Numbered from the stretch's first letter, positions 16,228 to 24,028 are shown. The stretch is 41,353 bases of DNA from Bacteroidaceae bacterium (GCA_017429945.1 JAFRNY010000092.1:1-41353), one strand, 5' to 3'. The notes: generated from the sequence alone by a model not told the origin. A program made the numbers and translations.

Positions 16228-16338
16228 AACTTTGAACGTGGAACTTTGAACTTTGAACGTTGGGCTCGAGCTATGCCAGCTTCCTTAACTCCTTTAACTT
16301 CCTTAACTCCTTTAACTTCCTTAACTCCTTAACTTCGA
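16228..16338. repeat. Two word-repeat elements between the cupin regulator and acyl-CoA ligase
   Basis: Positions 16228-16262 repeat the word CTTTGAAC (AACTTTGAACGTGG, AACTTTGAAC, TTTGAACGTTGGG). Positions 16279-16338 repeat CCTTTAACTTCCTTAACT with a 17-18-nt period. The first type recurs inside apeB (4818-4877) and the second at 27150-27315. Together they fill the whole junction up to the TTG start of the ligase. Confidence 0.85.
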
Positions 16339-16340
16339 AG

Positions 16341-16925
16341 TTAAATAGGAATATAGATTACGGCGAGGATTTTGGCGGTCTTGCCTGGGGCTCCGTGCAC
16401 GTGGTGCTTCACAATGCTGTCGTAGAAGATGCTGTCGCCCTGATTGAGAGTGTAGATGGTTTTGCCGTAGGCTATCTCGATGGTTCCTTCGAGGACGTAA
16501 ATGAATTCTTCGCCTTCGTGTGCAGAGAGCTTGAACTCCTGTGCTTCGTCGGCCTTGACGTCGATTACGAAGGGCTCCATATGGCGCCCAGCTTTCTGCC
16601 GTGCGAGGGAGTGGTAGATCATGTTTTGGCGTGCCTCGGTGGAGTCGTTTGAGAAGCTGATGCTGCTGTTTTGCTCCTGTTCTTGGTGGCGGCTGACCAC
16701 GGGGCCGAGCTCGTCGCTGTCGTCGAGGAATGTGCCAAGGCGTACGCCGAGGGCTCGTGCTACTTTGATTAGTGGCCCGAGCGACGGCAGAAATTCGTCG
16801 GTTTCGATTGATGTTACTTGCTCGAGAGCCAGTCCGCTGCGCTCTGCGATTTCTTCGAGGCTGAGGCCTTTGGCCTCACGCAAGGTGCGTATTTTTGCGC
16901 CTACATCACTTCTTTTAGCTGTCAT
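16341..16925 (-). CDS. XRE-family regulator with C-terminal cupin domain
   Basis: A 194-residue DNA-binding regulator: an N-terminal lambda-repressor-type helix-turn-helix (about residues 9-65, IRTLREAKGLSLEEIAERSG, VTSIETDEFLPSLGPLIKVA) joined by a short polar linker to a cupin sensor domain (about 115-190, HEGEEFIYVLEG and GDSIFYDSIVKHHV, the two cupin motifs with histidine/glutamate ligands). Such proteins often sense a small metabolite or metal. I start at ATG 16925; the upstream frame begins with a TTG lying in the -7 box. A consensus promoter lies 31 nt upstream. The acyl-CoA ligase follows after 120 nt of repeats, so the two may share this promoter. Confidence 0.88.
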   Translation of the reverse strand: MTAKRSDVGAKIRTLREAKGLSLEEIAERSGLALEQVTSIETDEFLPSLGPLIKVARALGVRLGTFLDDSDELGPVVSRHQEQEQNSSISFSNDSTEARQNMIYHSLARQKAGRHMEPFVIDVKADEAQEFKLSAHEGEEFIYVLEGTIEIAYGKTIYTLNQGDSIFYDSIVKHHVHGAPGKTAKILAVIYIPI

Positions 16926-16955
16926 AGTGTGCGTCGTGAGTTTTGATTTCGGGCG

Positions 16956-16987
16956 CAAAGATAAAGGAAATATCGGTTGTGACCAAA
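16956..16987 (-). promoter_or_regulatory. Promoter of the cupin regulator (and perhaps the ligase)
   Basis: On the minus strand TTTG, 20 nt, TATCTTTG: an exact match to the Bacteroidetes consensus, 30 nt before the ATG at 16925. Confidence 0.8.
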
Positions 16988-17032
16988 TAAATGTAAGAAA
17001 AGGAACGTTTTTCTTGACAAATGTAAAGGAGC

Positions 17033-17082
17033 GGGGCGGTTTGGGGTTGAGGGGGAGGGTTTATGGTTGGGGAGGGAGGTGG
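17033..17082 (+). other. G-rich tract with quadruplex potential
   Basis: The plus strand carries successive G-runs (GGGGCGG, TTTGGGG, TTGAGGGGGAGGG, then GGTTGGGGAGGGAGG) within 50 nt. It lies upstream of the regulator promoter. A folded quadruplex is possible but not shown. Confidence 0.5.
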
Positions 17083-17094
17083 CGTGCCGACGGT

Positions 17095-17130
17095 AATACC
17101 GCCGGCCACTCAACTGGTGGCGGCGGTATT
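17095..17130. terminator. GC-rich hairpin after the GH3 gene
   Basis: AATACCGCCGGCCAC pairs with GTGGCGGCGGTATT, with one bulged base, around a 7-nt loop. It lies 125 nt beyond the GH3 stop codon on the minus strand. There is no T-run, so it may be a weak terminator or another RNA structure. Confidence 0.5.
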
Positions 17131-17176
17131 ATGCCAATGGCTGAGGGCTTCACTTTATTGTGAAACGGCCAAGGGG

Positions 17177-17243
17177 GAGCGTTGGGTGTGATCTATTTGG
17201 GCGTTGGGCGCAATCTAATTTGGGCGTTGGGGGCGATCTATTT
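17177..17243 (+). repeat. 22/23-bp tandem repeat, three copies
   Basis: Three units with the core GCGTTGGG and GATCTATTT at 17177-17198, 17199-17221 and 17222-17243 lie just beyond the GH3 stop codon. The sequence is unrelated to the other 22-bp arrays in the window, but the period is the same. Confidence 0.85.
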
Positions 17244-17255
17244 GTTTCTAACAGT

Positions 17256-19871
17256 TTATTGGAGCGTGAGGTCGAGGCGGTGGAGGTCGGAGTCTTGTGA
17301 GCTGGTGCCGTAGAAGAGCTCGTAGTGGCCGGGATGAGCGTGCACGGTGTTGGTGGCGGGGTCAAAGAGCTCGAATGTCTTCTCGGTGAGGGGCAGCTCC
17401 ACTTTGGCCGTCTGTCCAGCCTTGACGCTTACGCGGGTGAAGGCTCTTAGCGAGCGGCGCGGTCCCTCGGCGTCGTTGGTGTCGCGTACGTAGAGTTGTA
17501 TGACTTCCGTACCGTCGCGTTTGCCGGTGTTGGCCACTTCGAGGGTGAGTCGTCCGTTGTAGGCGTTGTCCATCTTCACTTGGCCGTTTCGGACCTCAAA
17601 TGTGGTGTAGCTCTTGCCGAATCCGAAGGCGAAGAGGGGGTCGTCGAAGTAGCGGTAAGTGCGGCCTCGCATGGAGTAGTCCTCATAGTCGGGCAGCTGT
17701 TCGCTGGAACGGTAGAAGGTGACGGGGAGCTTGCCGGAGGGGTTTACTTTGCCAAAGAGGACGTCGGCCACGGCCGTGCCGCCTTCTTGTCCGGCGTACC
17801 ATGCCTGGAGTATGGCGTCGCAGGTCTCGGTCTCGGGCTGGAGGGCTATGGCTGAGCCGGAGCAGTTGACGAAGACGACCTTCTTTCCGGCAGCTTTGAG
17901 GGCTTTGAGGAACTCGCGCTGCACGCGTGGCAGCTCGATATTGGTGCGGTCGCCGCCTCTGAAACCGTCGATGTTGACGGGCATCTCCTCGCCCTCGAGC
18001 GCCGGCGAGATGCCTCCTACGAAGACCACCGTCTGCACTCCTTTGAGCTGGGCTATGATGGCGTCGTAGTCGATGTGCAGTTCTTTGGCGATGTCGATTT
18101 TGATGTCGGCGCCCCAGGTCTTGACGAATTCGTAACGGACTTCGATTTTATAGCCTTTGCCGGCCTCGGCCTGAATGGGCGTGCGCGTTGGCGTTGCGCG
18201 CCAAGAGTGAATGCGCTGCTTCTGTTCGCCGTCGACGTAAACCTCGTAGTGGCCGGTGCCTTCTACGTTGATTACGTATTCGCCAGCCTCGCGTGGGGTA
18301 AAGACCGTCTCATACGTGGCCGAGAAATCCTCGAGCGCCACGCCCGGAGCGAAGTTGTGCATGCCCGCCGTGGTCACGGCAACGGGGTTGGTGTAAGTCT
18401 GTGTGGTGACGGCTTTGCCTTCGCGGCGCGTGTTGTTCCAGAAGGTGCCTCGCAGGCCTGGTCGGCCGTCCTGCCGGCATTCGGTGGCGAGGCGGCTGTC
18501 CATGACGAGGTCGCTTGTGAGGTCGCAGCCTTTGAGGTATGTGAGTTTTGCGCTGCCTGCTTTTGCCTTGGCTTTCTTCACGCCGAGTTTGTCGCAGATG
18601 CCGTCGAGGATTGTGACGGTGTGGTTAGGCGTGCCGTTGTAGTTGCCCCACATCATGGGGCTGTTGTCGGCGTTCGGTCCTATTACGGCTATGCGTTCCT
18701 TGCCGGCTTTGAGGGGGAGAATGTCGCCTTTGTTCTGCAGCAGCACGATTGTCTGGCGTGCCATGTCGAGTGCTTTCTGTGCGCTCTCTTTCGTTGACAT
18801 GGCTGAATACGGTATCTTAGACCACTCCACGAGTGCGGGGTCGTCCATCTCGCCTAGGTCGAAGCGCCCTTCGAGCAGACGGACTACGTGCTTGTCGACC
18901 TCGGCCTCGGTGAGGAGCCCCCGGCGCACGGCTTCTGGAATACTGCCGTAGACGTATTCCCATCCGCATTCGACGTCGGTGCCTGCGAGCGCTCCGGCGC
19001 GTGCGGCGTGCACTTTGTCGGAGCTGGTCTTGTGGTTGTGGTGGAAGTCGCTGATGGCTCCGCAGTCGCTCACGACGAGGTACTTGAAGCCCCATTCGTC
19101 GCGCAGGATTTGCTGCAGCAGCCGCGCATTGCCGCAGCAGGGCTCGTCGTCGAGACGCTGGTAGGCGCACATCACCTCGCGCACCTTGGCATCTTCGACC
19201 AGTGTCTTGAAGGCGGGGAGATAGGTCTCATAGAGGTCGCGCAGGCTGACGTCGGTGAGGTTGGCTGTGTGGCGCGTATATTCGGGTCCGCTGTGCACGG
19301 CATAGTGCTTGGCGCAGGCCCACAGCTTGCGGTATTTCGACGACTCTGGGCCTTGTAGTCCTCGCACCACCTGCGTTCCGAGCACGCTGGTGAGGTATGG
19401 GTCTTCGCCGTAGGTCTCCTGACCGCGTCCCCAGCGCGGGTCGCGGAAAATGTTCACATTGGGTGTCCATACGCTGAGGCTGTGGAACTTCTCGTCCTCG
19501 CCGCCGAGCTCGTGCATTCGGCGGTTGTACTGCGCACGGAATTCGGTGCTGGCCACGTCGAACACTTTGAATACCATGTCCGGATTGAAGCTTGCGGCCA
19601 TGCCTATGGGCTCGGGGAAGACGGTGACGTTACCTTGGTTGGCGGCTCCGTGCAGTGCTTCGCTCCACCAGAAGAACTTCTTTATACCCAGACGCGGGAT
19701 GGCTGGGCTCTCGTCGCACATGAGCTTGGCTTTCTCGTCGAGCGTGAGTCGCGAACAGAGGTCTATGGCGCGTTCTTTAGCGCTGAGCTGTGGGTTCTGG
19801 TAGGGGTAGGTTTGCGCGTTCAGGCTTGTGAAAGCGCAGATGGCGATGGCCAGTAGGAGAGGTTTTTTCAT
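17256..19871 (-). CDS. GH3 beta-glycosidase with PA14 insertion
   Basis: Secreted (signal peptide MKKPLLLAIAICAFTSLNAQ) family 3 glycoside hydrolase of 871 residues, expected to release glucose or xylose from the non-reducing end of oligosaccharides in the periplasm. The N-terminal barrel (about 30-340) contains WWSEALHG, DPRWGRGQETYGEDP, KHYAVHSGPE and the nucleophile region YLVVSDCGAISDFHH (Asp269). The second domain starts near GKERIAVIGPNAD and is interrupted by a PA14 module (about 470-595, LRGTFWNN to GADIKIDIAK) that often shapes substrate choice. A C-terminal fibronectin-III-like domain (YNGRLTLEVANTGKRDGTEV) ends the chain. SDC in place of the SDW seen in many glucosidases favours beta-xylosidase-type members, but specificity is not certain. 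The start at 19871 follows a consensus promoter; the longer frame to 19979 covers that promoter. Confidence 0.93.
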   Translation of the reverse strand: MKKPLLLAIAICAFTSLNAQTYPYQNPQLSAKERAIDLCSRLTLDEKAKLMCDESPAIPRLGIKKFFWWSEALHGAANQGNVTVFPEPIGMAASFNPDMVFKVFDVASTEFRAQYNRRMHELGGEDEKFHSLSVWTPNVNIFRDPRWGRGQETYGEDPYLTSVLGTQVVRGLQGPESSKYRKLWACAKHYAVHSGPEYTRHTANLTDVSLRDLYETYLPAFKTLVEDAKVREVMCAYQRLDDEPCCGNARLLQQILRDEWGFKYLVVSDCGAISDFHHNHKTSSDKVHAARAGALAGTDVECGWEYVYGSIPEAVRRGLLTEAEVDKHVVRLLEGRFDLGEMDDPALVEWSKIPYSAMSTKESAQKALDMARQTIVLLQNKGDILPLKAGKERIAVIGPNADNSPMMWGNYNGTPNHTVTILDGICDKLGVKKAKAKAGSAKLTYLKGCDLTSDLVMDSRLATECRQDGRPGLRGTFWNNTRREGKAVTTQTYTNPVAVTTAGMHNFAPGVALEDFSATYETVFTPREAGEYVINVEGTGHYEVYVDGEQKQRIHSWRATPTRTPIQAEAGKGYKIEVRYEFVKTWGADIKIDIAKELHIDYDAIIAQLKGVQTVVFVGGISPALEGEEMPVNIDGFRGGDRTNIELPRVQREFLKALKAAGKKVVFVNCSGSAIALQPETETCDAILQAWYAGQEGGTAVADVLFGKVNPSGKLPVTFYRSSEQLPDYEDYSMRGRTYRYFDDPLFAFGFGKSYTTFEVRNGQVKMDNAYNGRLTLEVANTGKRDGTEVIQLYVRDTNDAEGPRRSLRAFTRVSVKAGQTAKVELPLTEKTFELFDPATNTVHAHPGHYELFYGTSSQDSDLHRLDLTLQ

Positions 19872-19912
19872 AGTGGTAAGAGTGAGTGCTGTAGCTTTGT
19901 TCTTTTCGGCTA

Positions 19913-19944
19913 CAAAGATACTGTTTTCCCTCTGAACGACCAAA
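19913..19944 (-). promoter_or_regulatory. Promoter of the GH3 gene
   Basis: On the minus strand TTTG, 20 nt, TATCTTTG: an exact consensus match, 41 nt before the ATG at 19871. It fixes the GH3 start downstream of 19913. Confidence 0.8.
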
Positions 19945-19977
19945 TTTTCATGCTCTTTTTTCTTGCTTTGTGAGGAC

Positions 19978-20075
19978 AACCGGTTGTATGGGCTGATTCG
20001 ACCGTATGAAAGCGCTCATACAACCGGTCGAAAACGCTCATACAACCGGTTGAAAACGCTCATGCAACCGGTTGG
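19978..20075. repeat. 22-bp tandem repeat carrying the palindrome CAACCGGTTG
   Basis: Units with the core CATACAACCGGTTGAAAACG occur at 20017-20038, 20039-20060 and, truncated, from 20061; a diverged copy precedes them. The palindrome CAACCGGTTG or its variant appears four times (from 19978, 20021, 20043 and 20065), so several small hairpins or dyad sites are possible. Confidence 0.85.
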
Positions 20076-20077
20076 TC

Positions 20078-20130
20078 GGGGGCGGGGATGAGGGAGGCTT
20101 TGAAGGGGAAGGTGGGGTGGGGGGGGCTGG
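20078..20130 (+). other. G-rich tract with quadruplex potential
   Basis: Dense G-runs on the plus strand (GGGGGCGGGG, GAGGGAGG, GGGGAAGG, TGGGGTGGGGGGGG) within about 50 nt, between the tandem repeat and the end of the DUF5009 gene. Quadruplex formation is inference. Confidence 0.45.
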
Positions 20131-20143
20131 CGCTGAGGAGAGG

Positions 20144-20162
20144 GCTGCCGTGATACGGCAGC
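20144..20162. terminator. Small hairpin beyond the DUF5009 gene
   Basis: GCTGCCG and CGGCAGC form a 7-bp stem with a 5-nt loop, 53 nt past the stop at 20215. No T-run follows on the minus strand; a weak terminator at best. Between it and the gene lies a short CA/CAG microsatellite-like stretch. Confidence 0.4.
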
Positions 20163-20214
20163 ACACCCAACACACACACAGCAGCAGCAGACCCAGCAGA
20201 GCGGCGGGTCGGGG

Positions 20215-21369
20215 CTACACTTTGAGGAAAATGCGTTGGCGGTAGAGGATGTAAAGGAACGTCCAGCAGACGGCGATGTAGGCCGCTGCGGCGAAGAAGG
20301 GCTGCGAGGTTTCGGGCAGCAGGCGGATGAGTCCGCCGAAAAGTTTGTCGGCGGTGAAATGGAAGTCTATGAATTTCTGTGCCAGATAAATCGTTATGGA
20401 ATTGAGACCTATGACGGTGAAGAAGAAGGTCCAGCGGCGATGGCCCCGCACGTCGATTACGTAGTAGAACAAGGCGAAAAGCAGGAGCGAATAGGCGGCC
20501 TCTACGAGCACGAAGGAACTGGTCCACAGCTTCTTGTTGATGGGGAAGTCGAGGCTCCAGAGCAGGCCGGCGGCCAGCAGCGCCACGGCGGCTACGGCCA
20601 TCCCGGCTGCTTTCTTCGATGGCGTGAGGCCCGGGCGCTCCAGTCTCACCCACTCTCCCGTGAGCATTCCGAGCAGGGCTGTGGCTATGGCGGGCACGGT
20701 GCCAAGAATGCCTTCGGGGTCGAGGTTGCCGTAGTAGATCGTGCCGGGCAGCAGCAGACGGTCGATATACCCCGTGAGCGAGCCTTGGGCGCTATAGACG
20801 TCGGCCCCGCCGCCGTCGGGCGCGGGAACGAAGCGCAGGAGCAGCCAATAGCCTACGAGCAGCACCGCCGCGCTGAGTGCGCGCCGCCGCCAGTCGGTGT
20901 GGAGGAAAATCAGCGCGGCGAACATCCACGCCAGTCCGATTCGTCCGAGCACGCTGGCGTAGCGCGCGTCGGCCAGATTCCAGTGACTCAGCAGTCCGTT
21001 GTAGATGATGCCGAGGGCTACGAGCGTCAGTCCGCGGCGCACCACTTTCCAGTGTGTCGCCGCCGAGCTGCGCCCGTCCTGCTGCTGTTTGGCGAGCGAA
21101 AAGGGAAAGGAGATGCCTGCGATGAAGAGGAAGAGTGGGAAGATGGTGTCGTGGTGCTGCAGGCCGTGCCACTCCACATGATCCATCTGCCGTGCCAGCT
21201 CCTCGGTGAAGGGGCACGGCAGCCATTGTGCCAGCGCTGCCAGCAGTGCTGCTCCGCCCATGATGAAGACCATATCGAAACCGCGCAGCGCGTCGAGCGA
21301 GAGTAGGCGTCGCGAGGTTGTGGTTTGTGGCGCTGAGGCCGTGGCGTTTGTTGTTGATTCGGATTTCAT
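20215..21369 (-). CDS. DUF5009 / HGSNAT-like membrane acyltransferase homologue
   Basis: A 384-residue polytopic membrane protein of the group related to heparan-alpha-glucosaminide N-acetyltransferase (COG4299, NagX-like). The family opening RLLSLDALRGFDMVFIMGG and the segment EWHGLQHHDTIFPLFLFIAGISFPFS, with the conserved His and Asp, are present, followed by about nine further hydrophobic helices and LNSITIYLAQKFIDF near the end. By homology, members may acetylate amino sugars using acetyl-CoA from the cytosol, but the activity of bacterial ones is largely inferred. It lies upstream of the GH3 gene on the same strand, separated by 343 nt with repeats and a separate GH3 promoter, so joint transcription is doubtful. 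Confidence 0.82.
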   Translation of the reverse strand: MKSESTTNATASAPQTTTSRRLLSLDALRGFDMVFIMGGAALLAALAQWLPCPFTEELARQMDHVEWHGLQHHDTIFPLFLFIAGISFPFSLAKQQQDGRSSAATHWKVVRRGLTLVALGIIYNGLLSHWNLADARYASVLGRIGLAWMFAALIFLHTDWRRRALSAAVLLVGYWLLLRFVPAPDGGGADVYSAQGSLTGYIDRLLLPGTIYYGNLDPEGILGTVPAIATALLGMLTGEWVRLERPGLTPSKKAAGMAVAAVALLAAGLLWSLDFPINKKLWTSSFVLVEAAYSLLLFALFYYVIDVRGHRRWTFFFTVIGLNSITIYLAQKFIDFHFTADKLFGGLIRLLPETSQPFFAAAAYIAVCWTFLYILYRQRIFLKV

Positions 21370-21397
21370 GTTTGGCGTTATGATTGGTTTTGTGCTG

Positions 21398-21405
21398 CAA
21401 AGTTA
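21398..21405 (-). promoter_or_regulatory. -7 box of the DUF5009 gene
   Basis: TAACTTTG on the minus strand, 28 nt before the ATG at 21369. No TTTG at the expected -33 position. Confidence 0.5.
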
Positions 21406-21487
21406 GTCTTTTTTCGAAAGCGTGGTGCTTAAAGCTCGGATTTTTTCGATTTTTTTGAGCCGCAAAAACAACTATTACTAGTAATTT

Positions 21488-21566
21488 TCTTTCTCAGCCT
21501 TTTCTTTTATACTTTTCTTTTTGCTTCTTTTTCTTTTCATTTTTCTTTTCCTCTCTTTCTTAAATT
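21488..21566 (+). other. Long polypyrimidine tract
   Basis: About 75 nt are almost pure C/T on the plus strand (TTTCTTTCTC, TTTTCTTTTATAC, TTTTCTTTTTGCTTC, CCTCTCTTTCTT). It lies in the 344-nt gap between the divergent DUF5009 and barrel-protein genes, apart from both -7 boxes. No gene is visible in the gap. Confidence 0.8.
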
Positions 21567-21697
21567 GGGGTTTTGCGACGACGGTTGATTTAGCTGGTAA
21601 TGATGACAAGGCTGGAACGTGCGTGCCTTTAATGGAAAAAGAACAAAAATTAGACAAAGTTTTTCTGTAATCAGCGGTGGTTCCTAAAAAAAAGTTG

Positions 21698-21705
21698 TAT
21701 CTTTG
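21698..21705 (+). promoter_or_regulatory. -7 box of the barrel-protein gene
   Basis: TATCTTTG ends 8 nt before the ATG at 21714, so the message would have almost no leader. A TTTG at -33 is not obvious. Confidence 0.55.
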
Positions 21706-21713
21706 CAGCTGTT

Positions 21714-22721
21714 ATGAGAAAGGTGATTATTTGTTTGTCAATAGTAATGGCCGCGGCCATTGCGGGCACGGCCGGTGCACAAGAGCCCGGGCGGCAGGAT
21801 TTAACCGGACGGCAGGAATGGCCGGAAGAGCTGGGATTGTTGGAAGGGCAGGGCTTGCCCGGGCGGACTGACCGCCCGGAACTCAACCCGCGGCAGGCAG
21901 AGGCGGTAGCGGTCGAGGCTGCGTCTGTTGAGGCAACCTCCGCTGAGGTCGCTTCCTTAAAGGCTGCCCCTGTTGAGGCTACCCCTGTTGAGGCCGCTCT
22001 TGTTGAGACCACCCCCGCTGAGGCTGCTCTTGTTGAGACCACCCCCGCTGAGGCTGCCTCTGTTGAGGCTGATGCTTCTGGCCGTGCTGAACTGACGCTC
22101 TCGGCGGATGTCGTGAGCCAGTTTGTGTGGCGCGGAATGGCGCTGGCTCATGCCAGCGTGCAGCCTACGTTGGCCGTGAGCTGGCGCGGTTTGAGCGTCG
22201 GGGCCTGGGGCAGCGTGAGCTTCGTTGATAGTTCCGACCCGCGCGAGATAGACCTTATGGCGTCGTACACCACGGGCGGCCTGAGCGTGGGCGTCATCGA
22301 CTACTGGACCAATGAGCCCACTGACCACTATTTCCGCTATCGCGCTCATCAGACGGGGCACGTCTTCGAGGCTTTCGTGGCCTACGATTTCGGGCCGCTA
22401 TCGGCTTCTTGGCAGACTAATTTCGCCGGCGCCGACGGCCTTAACCGCAGCGGCCACCGGGCATATTCGTCCTATATCGAGTTGGCAGCCCCCTTCAGCT
22501 GGCTCACCTGCGACTGGCAAGCCGCCGTGGGCGCCGTGCCCTGGGCCACCGACTATTACGAGGCACCGCGCTTCACGGTCACGAACTTCAGCCTGCGCGT
22601 GGCCAAGAACATCCGCATCACCGACAGCTTCAGCCTGCCCCTCTTCGTGCAGCTTACGGCCAACCCCGAGTGCCGTCGCGCATATTTCGTGGCAGGATTG
22701 ACGCTTACTCCTTTTCAGTAG
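21714..22721 (+). CDS. Outer-membrane beta-barrel protein with repetitive linker
   Basis: A 335-residue exported protein with a signal peptide (residues 1-22, to AGAQ) and a low-complexity linker to about residue 120. The linker has five-residue repeats of the type A-P-V-E-A, coded by a 15-bp minisatellite. The remaining 215 residues look like a small outer-membrane barrel: LTLSADVVSQFVWRGMALAHASVQPTL and VGAWGSVSFVD resemble a barrel family common in Bacteroidales (YIWRG motif), distantly similar to TorF-type putative porins. The substrate is unknown. The decarboxylase-like lipoprotein gene starts 32 nt downstream with no promoter between them, so the two probably form an operon. Confidence 0.7.
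   Translation: MRKVIICLSIVMAAAIAGTAGAQEPGRQDLTGRQEWPEELGLLEGQGLPGRTDRPELNPRQAEAVAVEAASVEATSAEVASLKAAPVEATPVEAALVETTPAEAALVETTPAEAASVEADASGRAELTLSADVVSQFVWRGMALAHASVQPTLAVSWRGLSVGAWGSVSFVDSSDPREIDLMASYTTGGLSVGVIDYWTNEPTDHYFRYRAHQTGHVFEAFVAYDFGPLSASWQTNFAGADGLNRSGHRAYSSYIELAAPFSWLTCDWQAAVGAVPWATDYYEAPRFTVTNFSLRVAKNIRITDSFSLPLFVQLTANPECRRAYFVAGLTLTPFQ
21907..22068 (+). repeat. 15-bp coding minisatellite
   Basis: About eleven units of roughly 15 bp with the core CCTGTTGAGGCT, including two adjacent identical 30-bp blocks (GCTCTTGTTGAGACC followed by ACCCCCGCTGAG). They code the Val-Glu-Ala-rich linker of the barrel protein. Multiples of 15 bp keep the frame, so copy-number change would only lengthen or shorten the linker. 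Confidence 0.85.
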
Positions 22722-22753
22722 AACTTTAAACGTAAAACATTAAACCGCTGGTT

Positions 22754-24028
22754 ATGAATATTAAAACAAATAGATTTCTGCTTCTGCTTTATCTCGCTTG
22801 CAGCTTCTGCCTCGTAGCATGTCTCGATGAAGACGAGCCTGAAATCCGACCTATACATGAGTATTCAGAGGCGACGTTGCAGCTGAAAAAGATTTGCGAC
22901 GAGAACCGCGAGATTCGCCGCCTCCTCTCGAAATCCATAGCCCAGGCTGCCGCCATAAACCCCGACCGTGACTACAACCCCGTGCAGTCGCTCGAGGAGT
23001 TTTACTATTTCGTAGATACTAATATCAAAAGTCTGCCATGGTCCGTAAGGGTAGGGCTTACGCCCGACGGTGAGCTCCCTTCGCTCTACACTCGCACCGA
23101 CCAGGGCGTCGGCTACTTCTGGTTCCTTGTAGACCAGCCCCTCGACGAGCTGCGCGGCCGCGGCTACTTCTATCCCACTGTGGAGTTCGTGGAGCCTTTT
23201 GCCTCGTGGCTGACCACCTATTGCCAGGCGTGGGGCAGCTTCCTTGACAGCGAAGAGAGTTGGAACGGACTCTATTATAATATGGTAAAAGACGACCCCG
23301 ACTGGGGCTTCACCGAGGGTTGGTACGGGAGTGGCAACCAGTGGCGGACGTTCAACGAGTTCTTCGCGCGCAGCCTGGCTTCGCCCGAGATGCGCCCTGT
23401 GGCCGACGTCGACGTGGTGCTGCCTGCCGACTCCTACCCCAAAGGCACGTGGGCCATCGACGACAACAACCAGCTCGTGTTTGGTCCCGACGAGGTGTTG
23501 CAGATAAAGACCGCCCGCCTCTCCGACATAGGCCAGCTCATAGGACCAGACTCGCGCTATGCCCAGGCCTTCGCCGGCGGCACACTCACCCACACCTTCC
23601 TCGACGTCAACTGCTACCACCGCTATCACTCGCCCGTAGATGGTATCCTGCGCGAGCTGCGGCGCATCCCCGGCGTGGCAGCCGGCGGCGGCTACACGCT
23701 GTGGGACAACGAACGCAAGCTCTACTACTATGTCAACGACCTCGGCTTCCAGATGGTGGAGACGCGCGCCTGCGCCATAATCGAGACGGAGAAGTTCGGC
23801 CTCGTGGCAATGATTCCCGTCGGGATGTCGCAGATCTGCAGCGTAAACTGGTTACAGGATCTGCAACCGGGCAAGCGCTTACATCGCGGCACGGAGATGG
23901 GCTACTTTCAGTTCGGCGGCTCGGACATCATACTCCTCTTCCAGCGAGGCGTAGACGTCAGCTTGCTCCACAACGGCGACCTGACGCTAATGGGACAACC
24001 CTACGCCCGGCTGAGCCGTCAGGAATGA
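22754..24028 (+). CDS. Lipoprotein with phosphatidylserine-decarboxylase-like proenzyme domain
   Basis: A 424-residue lipoprotein (lipobox LVAC, Cys23) with an acidic stretch right after the cysteine (LDEDEPE), which resembles the Bacteroidetes surface-export signal. The mature part belongs to the phosphatidylserine decarboxylase superfamily: FNEFFARSL (200-208), LPAD with Asp226, NCYHRYHSPVDG (His289, His292) and the C-terminal self-cleavage region EMGYFQFGGSDIILLF. There, cutting between Gly389 and Ser390 would create the pyruvoyl cofactor. All three catalytic elements (Asp, His, Ser) are therefore present. Known members decarboxylate phosphatidylserine or, in PsiD-like branches, amino acids such as tryptophan, and are cytosolic or inner-membrane enzymes. 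An exported lipoprotein form is unusual, and its substrate is unknown. Probably co-transcribed with the barrel protein. Confidence 0.8.
   Translation: MNIKTNRFLLLLYLACSFCLVACLDEDEPEIRPIHEYSEATLQLKKICDENREIRRLLSKSIAQAAAINPDRDYNPVQSLEEFYYFVDTNIKSLPWSVRVGLTPDGELPSLYTRTDQGVGYFWFLVDQPLDELRGRGYFYPTVEFVEPFASWLTTYCQAWGSFLDSEESWNGLYYNMVKDDPDWGFTEGWYGSGNQWRTFNEFFARSLASPEMRPVADVDVVLPADSYPKGTWAIDDNNQLVFGPDEVLQIKTARLSDIGQLIGPDSRYAQAFAGGTLTHTFLDVNCYHRYHSPVDGILRELRRIPGVAAGGGYTLWDNERKLYYYVNDLGFQMVETRACAIIETEKFGLVAMIPVGMSQICSVNWLQDLQPGKRLHRGTEMGYFQFGGSDIILLFQRGVDVSLLHNGDLTLMGQPYARLSRQE

Noticed and set aside
19872-19979. Longer N-terminus of the GH3 enzyme
   Set aside because: It spans the consensus promoter at 19913-19944 and would bury the signal peptide.
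20236-21306. 356-codon plus-strand frame
   Set aside because: Antisense to the DUF5009 gene; the residues are charged and repetitive without a fold, while the minus strand gives clear membrane helices.
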